From Avimicrobium caecorum (GTDB lineage Bacteria > Bacillota > Clostridia > Oscillospirales > Ruminococcaceae), in the NCBI GenBank assembly GCA_904394705.1, contig CAJFNJ010000028.1, forward strand, positions 86,720 to 150,719: DNA of 64,000 nt, in the 5' to 3' direction. Positions 59,187 to 64,000 of the stretch are shown piece by piece. The position numbers and the translations under genes are program-made. The notes below the pieces were generated by a model, which worked only from the letters and a program-made list of their open reading frames with translations, was not told where the DNA came from and ran no database searches. How positions within the stretch are numbered: position 1 is the first letter of the stretch; the number at the start of each line of letters is the position of its first letter.

Positions 59187-61854
59187 GTTGAATCTTCACT
59201 TCCTCCAACGGCAATGTAAAGGTGAATATCGATCCCTGGGGGCGGTTATCCGAAACCGTGATGCTTCCTCCATGGGCATTGACTATGGAACGGCAGAGAT
59301 TGAGTCCCAGTCCCAGACCCCGGCGGCTGTCGGCCTTGCCATGTTCGGCGGTATAGAACAGATCAAACAGATGCTCCTTGGCCTCGTCTGAAATACCCGG
59401 GCCGTCATCCGCAACCGAGATCACTGCCATATTCTCTTCCCGCCGCCCGGACAGGGTGATATTGGAACCCTTCTGTGTATATTTTACGGCATTATTAATG
59501 AGATTGATAATCACCTGCACAATCAGACGGGCATCCATCCGGGCCATCAGGAGATCATCTTCCAGTTCCATGTGGATCTGGTGCTCACTCGACTGGCGGT
59601 CAATATGGGCCAGCGCCTCATGAAATACATCGTCCAGCAGTTCCGCCTCCATCTGCAGATGGACTGTTCCGTTCTCGATCCGGGTGATCGAAAGCAGGTT
59701 TTCGGTGAGATTGATCAGCCACATGGCATCGTCATAGATCGAGGCGTAGATCTGCTGCTTCTTCTCCTCGCTGAGCTGGATGCTCTTTTCCATCAGCACC
59801 CCTGCATTGCCGCTGATGCTGGTGAGCGGGGTGCGCAGGTCATGGGAGATGGCCCGGAGCAGATTCGAACGCAGCCGCTCCTGACGGGTCTCCAGCTCAA
59901 TGGCCTGCTTTTCCTTCTGGAGCTTGTGCCGCTCCAATATCAGACCGCATTCATTCAGAATGGCGATGAGGACATTCTTCTCAAAGACTTCCAGCGGAGG
60001 CCAGTTCCGGACCGGGATCGCCACAATCCCCATGACACCCAGATTTCCGCGCACCGACAGATAGAGGTTCTGGGCCTGCCGGAGTGTATCGGTGCCGGCA
60101 CCGGCCCGCTTGTTGTTCCTGATAACCCAGTTCGCCACACCCTTTTCTTCCAGGGTCAGGGAGGTGAGCATTCCCTCTTCCTCCGCCGGGGTCACACGGA
60201 ATTCCGGCTCCTGATCCGGAACTGCCAGCGCATACAGCACCGGACGGTCCAGCAGCGACTGGATCTGCTCTGCGGCAACCCGGATGATCTCCCATTCGTC
60301 CCGCCCCTGCTGCAGTTTCTGGTTGCAGTTCATGAGCAGCTCCATATAATAAGCCTTCTGTGCCGACTGCCTGGCCTGTTTTTTCACACGGGTCGCCAGA
60401 CTGCTCGAAAGCATGCTGGCAAGCAGCATAATAAAGAAGGTAACCGGGTAATCGGGGTCATCGGCTGCCAGGGTAAACCGCGGCACTGTGAAGAGGAAGT
60501 TGAATTCGATCACACTGAGCAGCGAGGCCAGCGCCCCATAGAAGTGACCGGGTGTCCAGACAGCGGCGATCAGCACGCCAAGCAGATAGACGGTGATAAT
60601 ATTGGCTTCCCGGAGCCCGAGATTATAAAACCCCAGATTGATCAGCGATGCCGCACTGGTAATCAGCAGCACCTTGAGGATGTCCAGCAGATGGACCGGC
60701 TGGGTCTGACGGGGCCTGTGCATCCACTTTCTGTGGTAAATAGGCTGATTATCCGGGATAATATAGACATCAATATCCCCTGCCAGACGGGTGAGCTGGT
60801 CCACCAGGGTACGGCTTTTGAGCAGCGGAGATGCCTTGTGATTGGTGCGGCCGATCACAATCTTGGTGATGCCGCTGACCCGGGCATATTCCGCAATCTG
60901 CACAGCCGGGTCATCGCCATAGACAGTGGCAATCTGAGCACCCAGCTGTTCTGCCAGCCGCAGATTATCCCGCAGCCGCCGGAGATTTTCGCCGGTGAGC
61001 TCCCGGGTTTCGGGCGTTTCCACAAACAGGGCTGTAAAACCGCTGTGGAACGCCTCTGCCATCCGGGCAGCTGTGCGCAGCACCTTGGGATTGGAAGGCG
61101 AACTGGACAGGCATACCAGGATATGTTCCCCAGCCTTGGCAGCTGTTTCACTGCCCCGCTTCTGGGCATTCCTGCTCAGCCGGTCTGCTGTCCGGCGCAA
61201 TGCGATCTCCCGCAGTGCCGCCAGATTATCCCGGACAAAGAAGTGATCCAGCGCCCGGGAAGCCTGATGCTTCTGATAGACCTTGCCGGACTGAAGCCGG
61301 GCAATCAGGTCATCCGGTTCAATATCCACCAGTTCCACCTGATCTGCCGAGTCAAATACCGAATCGGGAATCCGCTCGTTTACCGAAATCTGCGTAATCG
61401 AAGCAACCAGATCATGCAGTGACTCCAGATGCTGCACATTGACTGTGGTATAGACATCGATGCCTGCATGGAGCAGCTCTTCCACATCCTGATACCGTTT
61501 GAGATGCCGGCTGCCGGCAGCATTGCTGTGCGCCAGCTCATCCACCAGAATCAGCTGAGGACGGCGCTCCAGTGCCGCATCAATATCAAATTCCCGCAGC
61601 TCAATGCCCCGGTACTCCACGGTGCGGGTGGGCAGCTGTTCCAGTCCATCCAGCAGTGCCAGCGTATCCGGACGGGTATGCCGCTCGATATATCCCACCA
61701 CCACATCCACGCCCTGCTTCTGTGCCAGATGGGCAGCTTCCAGCATGGCATATGTCTTGCCGACTCCCGCCGCATATCCAAAGAAGATCTTCAGCCGGCC
61801 CTGCCTGCCTTTCTGCTGTGCCTGCGCATCGTACATATCAGTCACCCCTCTCAT
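59179..61854 (-). CDS. kdpD: KdpD sensor histidine kinase
   Basis: The 891-residue kinase has an N-terminal KdpD domain with Walker A GYAAGVGKTYAML (about 26-38). A universal-stress-protein domain follows (about 244-365), then four helices (about 400-495), a GAF-like domain, the His box AISHDLRTPLTSISGN and ATPase boxes (VADDGPGIS; RRGLGLGLNLC). The stress domain reads C-L-S-S-S-P-S-N at residues 248-255. Twenty residues later comes FTALF, matching the c-di-AMP-binding signature SxS-X20-FTAxY apart from the last residue. The start may also be ATG 61836. kdpE is coupled downstream. Confidence 0.95.
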   Translation of the reverse strand: MRGVTDMYDAQAQQKGRQGRLKIFFGYAAGVGKTYAMLEAAHLAQKQGVDVVVGYIERHTRPDTLALLDGLEQLPTRTVEYRGIELREFDIDAALERRPQLILVDELAHSNAAGSRHLKRYQDVEELLHAGIDVYTTVNVQHLESLHDLVASITQISVNERIPDSVFDSADQVELVDIEPDDLIARLQSGKVYQKHQASRALDHFFVRDNLAALREIALRRTADRLSRNAQKRGSETAAKAGEHILVCLSSSPSNPKVLRTAARMAEAFHSGFTALFVETPETRELTGENLRRLRDNLRLAEQLGAQIATVYGDDPAVQIAEYARVSGITKIVIGRTNHKASPLLKSRTLVDQLTRLAGDIDVYIIPDNQPIYHRKWMHRPRQTQPVHLLDILKVLLITSAASLINLGFYNLGLREANIITVYLLGVLIAAVWTPGHFYGALASLLSVIEFNFLFTVPRFTLAADDPDYPVTFFIMLLASMLSSSLATRVKKQARQSAQKAYYMELLMNCNQKLQQGRDEWEIIRVAAEQIQSLLDRPVLYALAVPDQEPEFRVTPAEEEGMLTSLTLEEKGVANWVIRNNKRAGAGTDTLRQAQNLYLSVRGNLGVMGIVAIPVRNWPPLEVFEKNVLIAILNECGLILERHKLQKEKQAIELETRQERLRSNLLRAISHDLRTPLTSISGNAGVLMEKSIQLSEEKKQQIYASIYDDAMWLINLTENLLSITRIENGTVHLQMEAELLDDVFHEALAHIDRQSSEHQIHMELEDDLLMARMDARLIVQVIINLINNAVKYTQKGSNITLSGRREENMAVISVADDGPGISDEAKEHLFDLFYTAEHGKADSRRGLGLGLNLCRSIVNAHGGSITVSDNRPQGSIFTFTLPLEEVKIQHV

Positions 61855-61868
61855 TCCACACTGCCTCC

Positions 61869-61935
61869 ATTATAACAAATTTTTACTTGCCGGGATATTA
61901 AAATGCTCTCCCCGGTATTAAGATCGCATTAAGAT
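61869..61935 (-). promoter_or_regulatory. kdpDE promoter with direct repeats upstream
   Basis: Minus-strand TGT-TATAAT (61877-61869) is an extended -10, 15 nt from the kdpD start. Upstream (plus-strand orientation) ATTAAGAT occurs at 61917-61924 and 61928-61935, an 11-bp period. A related ATTAAAAT lies at 61897-61904. Such spacing is typical of OmpR/PhoB-family sites. Confidence 0.5.
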
Positions 61936-62038
61936 TTGTCCATCATTTATCAGGTCTTAATTTCCGGAGAAAAGCCCTAACACCCTCTTTTTGGAAAAAG
62001 AGCTATACTGATGGCAGATCAATCGGAAAGGATGTTTG

Positions 62039-62290
62039 ATGATGAAACGCATATTCCGCTTTGCAGCCAGGCCTGATGTATATGTGGACCCGACCTGGTG
62101 TGATCCCGACCGTCTGCCTGAAAACAGCCAGTCCCCCGACTCTGCCCCAGTCCCTGCCGCACAGCTGCTGGACCATCCTCTGGAACTGCGTCTGCTGATT
62201 CTGATCGGAGTTCCCATAGCGATCCTGCTTGCTGTATGCGCCGCCTCGGCCCTGTTCGGCGGAATCTGTCTGGCACTTCTGAGTCTGTAA
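62039..62290 (+). CDS. Small membrane protein of unknown function
   Basis: The 83-residue ORF has a basic start (MMKRIFRFAARPD), a Pro/Asp-rich stretch and one or two helices at the end (LLILIGVPIAILLAVCAASA). AAGGA lies 6 nt before ATG 62039, and TATACT at 62004-62009 could be a -10. It is divergent from kdpD. No homologue is known to me, so it may be a lineage-specific gene or a chance frame. Confidence 0.45.
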   Translation: MMKRIFRFAARPDVYVDPTWCDPDRLPENSQSPDSAPVPAAQLLDHPLELRLLILIGVPIAILLAVCAASALFGGICLALLSL

Positions 62291-62444
62291 TGCATCTTCT
62301 CTCTCCGACCGCACCCTGAACAGCAGACAGCGCCGACAGGGAAAAAAGCGCCGCATATCGGTCTGGCAGAAGCCCTGGATCGCTTTCCGCACTGCCAGAT
62401 ACCTGAAAGCCGCAAAGCCAAAATTTTATCGGACCTCAAATTGC

Positions 62445-62485
62445 AAAAAGGCCGGACACGCTTTCAGGCGCATCCGGTCTTTTTT
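62445..62485 (-). terminator. Terminator downstream of the dehydrogenase remnant
   Basis: On the minus strand GACCGGA-TGCGC and GCGTG-TCCGG pair and CTTTTT follows. It may also work on the plus strand, where TCTTTTTT ends the stem. Confidence 0.7.
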
Positions 62486-62543
62486 GCTATGCTGTATGAA
62501 TACTCTCTGCCGGCGGAGGGCCGGAGAAAGCCTTGCTTTCCAA

Positions 62544-62693
62544 TCAGTCTGCCTGCTTTGTCTTGGCAATGACGATCTCACGCACACAGACCTCCTGCGG
62601 CATCTGGTAGGCAAACCAGGCACAGTCCGCAATCTGGGGAAGCTCCGTTTCCCCATCTATGAATTTACCATTCCCAGGGAAGATTTGCACCAT
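62544..62693 (-). pseudogene. C-terminal remnant of a short-chain dehydrogenase
   Basis: The 49-codon frame ends ADCAWFAYQMPQ and then EVCVREIVIAKTKQAD before a stop. This closely resembles the last strand and tail of NADP-dependent short-chain dehydrogenases, where a helix, a P-x-x-V-x-(I/V)-x-x-(I/L)-x-I strand and the end form one unit. The Rossmann part and the YxxxK active site are absent. A terminator follows in the expected place. It looks like a decayed gene cut by a deletion that brought the upstream gene's terminator next to it. Confidence 0.55.
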
Positions 62694-62703
62694 TCTCAAA
62701 ACT

Positions 62704-62744
62704 GGAAAGCCCCGGTACAAGCTGTTCTGGTACCGGGGCTTTCC
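62704..62744 (-). terminator. Perfect 15-bp hairpin after the secreted protein gene
   Basis: GGAAAGCCCCGGTAC and GTACCGGGGCTTTCC pair around 11 nt, directly after the stop codon of the gene at 62746. On the minus strand a short AGTTTTG follows, so it is a weak-tailed terminator. Confidence 0.65.
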
Positions 62745-62745
62745 A

Positions 62746-63252
62746 TTAACAAGTAGGATTCTGCTGAATGCTCTCTAACGTCAGGTCGGTTTTCTCTAAG
62801 CCATAGGCAATGGGGCCGCCTCCCTGCGCTACTAATTCATAGGTTGTTTTGTTCTTCTGGCGCATCCGGACCCGCATGGTCATTTCACCGAATAGCTCCT
62901 GTCTGGTACTTCCGGATTCTGTGAGATGCTCCTGTTCGCCGCTGAAAGTATAGATGGCGCAAAATTCCTGCTGCGTCCCGTAAACGGTTACAGACTGCAG
63001 GTTGGTATTCAGAATTTGCTGACTATCAGACAGCTGATTTCTTTGCTCTGTCAGCTGGTCAAATAGTTCCAAAATAACGCCAGGATATTCTTCAGTTACT
63101 TCGAATTCACAGACAGGCTCAAGATCTGCCACCCATTGCTCCAAGGCTTGATCCTGTTCTGCGGAAGGCACTGCAGAAGCGAGCTCCTCAGAAGCAATGT
63201 ATCTCCCCTGAAGTGTAAAAATCAGGAGCAGTATCAAAAGAAGCTGTTTCAT
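62746..63252 (-). CDS. Exported protein of unknown function
   Basis: The 168-residue protein has a signal peptide (LLLILLLIFTLQG) without a lipobox. The mature part is acidic, with a helix (ILELFDQLTEQRNQLSDSQQ) and a beta-rich second half (SVTVYGTQQEFCAIYTFSGE; MTMRVRMRQKNKTTYELVAQ). I recognise no family. ATG 63252 is chosen because GGAGG is 7 nt upstream; the ATG two codons earlier is too close to it. A TATAAT at minus-strand 63356-63351 is the likely -10, leaving about 95 nt of leader with a GGGACA/TGTCCC hairpin. Confidence 0.6.
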   Translation of the reverse strand: MKQLLLILLLIFTLQGRYIASEELASAVPSAEQDQALEQWVADLEPVCEFEVTEEYPGVILELFDQLTEQRNQLSDSQQILNTNLQSVTVYGTQQEFCAIYTFSGEQEHLTESGSTRQELFGEMTMRVRMRQKNKTTYELVAQGGGPIAYGLEKTDLTLESIQQNPTC

Positions 63253-63258
63253 TCTCAT

Positions 63259-63715
63259 ACCTCCAATCCGGATTTTATACAGGACACCCCTACTGGGACA
63301 ATCTCGCTGTCCCTTTCATCACAGGAACGATAGCTTGCGATGCTATTTATATTATAGCACAAAATGGAGAGACAAAGGGAATCTTGTTACTATGCTGAGC
63401 GAAACGCAATACCAAAGCCAAGCCTATAATTTAATCTAAAACACATAAATGCTTCAGATCTCTCTGCCGCGTGTGCAAAATTCTGGCAAAGAAAATGAGC
63501 CTGGAACGCGAATTGCGTCCAGACTCAGTCTGTGGCAGGGGGGAACACTTTAGATCTCCTGTCTGGCCTTGCCTATTTATGTCCTATCACATTTTCACCA
63601 TGCATACCCGTGCGAAACGATCCCTCTCTGCCATGACAGTAAACTGATCATAAATAGGTAACCATGGAGATATTTTCTGCCGGGCGTTTTTGTTCCATAA
63701 AACCCACCCAACCGC
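63259..63715. other. Long non-coding gap near the window end
   Basis: About 455 nt with no supported gene. It holds the promoter and leader of the exported protein and a hairpin CTGGA-A-CGC...GCG-TCCAG at 63501-63522. A long inverted repeat lies at 63569-63661. Base composition is more AT-rich than elsewhere. It may carry degraded mobile DNA, but no transposase fragment is recognised. Confidence 0.4.
63569..63661. repeat. 13-bp inverted repeat around a 67-nt core
   Basis: TTGCCTATTTATG (63569-63581) and CATAAATAGGTAA (63649-63661) pair with one G-T wobble. The inner 67 nt have no open frame of note. Confidence 0.5.
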
Positions 63716-64000
63716 TTATGCTTGTTCCTCACTTTTTCCAATCACATCCGCTAATTGAGCACTGACAGTATCTATGTAGAGATACACCCCATCCCTGTCG
63801 CAGTGGTACAGGTTGGAATAGCTTGTACTCTCATTCGGACTGATGGGGTTTGGCTCTACCACTTCAGTGGCTTCCAGCAGGCCGGCGCCCAGTTCTGCAG
63901 CAGCAGAAAGTGCCTTTTTCAGCACAGCAATCTGTCCATTGCTCCAAATCCTCTCCAGATCTTCACACACTTTGGGGTCCTGCTCCATGTCTTTGAGAAG
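63716..64000 (-). CDS. Unknown protein, 5' end outside the window
   Basis: At least 95 codons are open to the window edge. The first ATG (63988) has no ribosome site and the frame stays open upstream of it, so the start probably lies beyond 64000. The visible part has an Ala-rich helix (IAVLKKALSAAAELGAGLLE), then a compact segment (YSNLYHCDRDGVYLYIDTVS) and an acidic end (ADVIGKSEEQA). I recognise no family. Confidence 0.5.
   Translation of the reverse strand, partial: LLKDMEQDPKVCEDLERIWSNGQIAVLKKALSAAAELGAGLLEATEVVEPNPISPNESTSYSNLYHCDRDGVYLYIDTVSAQLADVIGKSEEQA

Noticed and set aside
61957..62439. 160-codon open frame on the minus strand opposite the small membrane ORF
   Set aside because: The translation is Arg/Ser/Cys-rich as in antisense frames, whereas the plus-strand frame has a plausible helix and ribosome site.

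Overview
The window reads as a chromosomal segment of an anaerobic Firmicute of class Clostridia, most likely an Oscillospirales/Ruminococcaceae-type gut bacterium. The grounds are GC-rich coding DNA with AT-rich promoters, GGAGG ribosome sites, a group II energy-coupling factor (ECF) cassette, DUF3793 next to flavodoxin, an EFR1-type ferredoxin, a DUF4358 lipoprotein, a YolD/Y-family polymerase pair and many Ser/Glu-rich lipoproteins. Species is not decidable by eye. I see no rRNA, tRNA, CRISPR array, phage or intact insertion sequence.

Layout. 0-7.6 kb: two divergent MacAB/FtsX-type export units, one an ATPase, an exported COG1361-like protein and a permease on the minus strand, the other a membrane-fusion protein and a permease on the plus strand. 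7.7-8.3 kb: a tiny exported peptide and a DUF3139-like protein. 8.3-10.8 kb: a ClpE-like unfoldase with an elaborate upstream region. 10.8-21.4 kb: a long minus-strand housekeeping block (pgsA, cvpA-like, a DUF5711-like protein, truA, ecfT-ecfA2-ecfA1, an rRNA methyltransferase, glmM, ruvB-ruvA-ruvC). 21.7-26.9 kb: membrane proteins, lipoproteins, an SGNH hydrolase and a flavodoxin-DUF3793 operon behind a metal-regulator-like palindrome. 26.9-35.1 kb: an iron/redox region (FecBCD-type importer coupled to a sulfite-reductase-like 4Fe-4S protein, divergent LysR regulator, MarR regulator facing an EFR1 ferredoxin, CoA-disulfide reductase-rhodanese). 35-46.7 kb: mostly accessory genes (two unknown MD(F/I)T proteins around a Sel1 protein, SUFU, RtcB ligase with a long structured leader, Zn-phospholipase C, M20 amidohydrolase, secreted proteins). 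47-49.4 kb: YolD, Y-family polymerase and a small phosphatase. 49.8-61.9 kb: an osmotic/potassium island (OpuC-type osmolyte importer and kdpDE-kdpFABC). 62-64 kb: small genes, a short-chain dehydrogenase remnant and a gene cut by the window edge.

How genes work together. Potassium and compatible-solute import sit side by side. KdpD carries the SxS-X20-FTAx(F) signature of c-di-AMP binding, OpuCA carries tandem CBS domains, and a KdpE-box-like sequence precedes kdpFABC, so one second-messenger-linked osmotic response is plausible. The redox region has three separate operator-like palindromes, each upstream of a flavin or Fe-S gene set.

The most interesting undescribed candidates are the structured leader of about 275 nt in front of rtcB, the structured leader of about 225 nt in front of the membrane-fusion protein operon, and the small exported peptide gene at 7.76 kb. 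All structural statements were made by eye; no folding, homology search or GC calculation was run.
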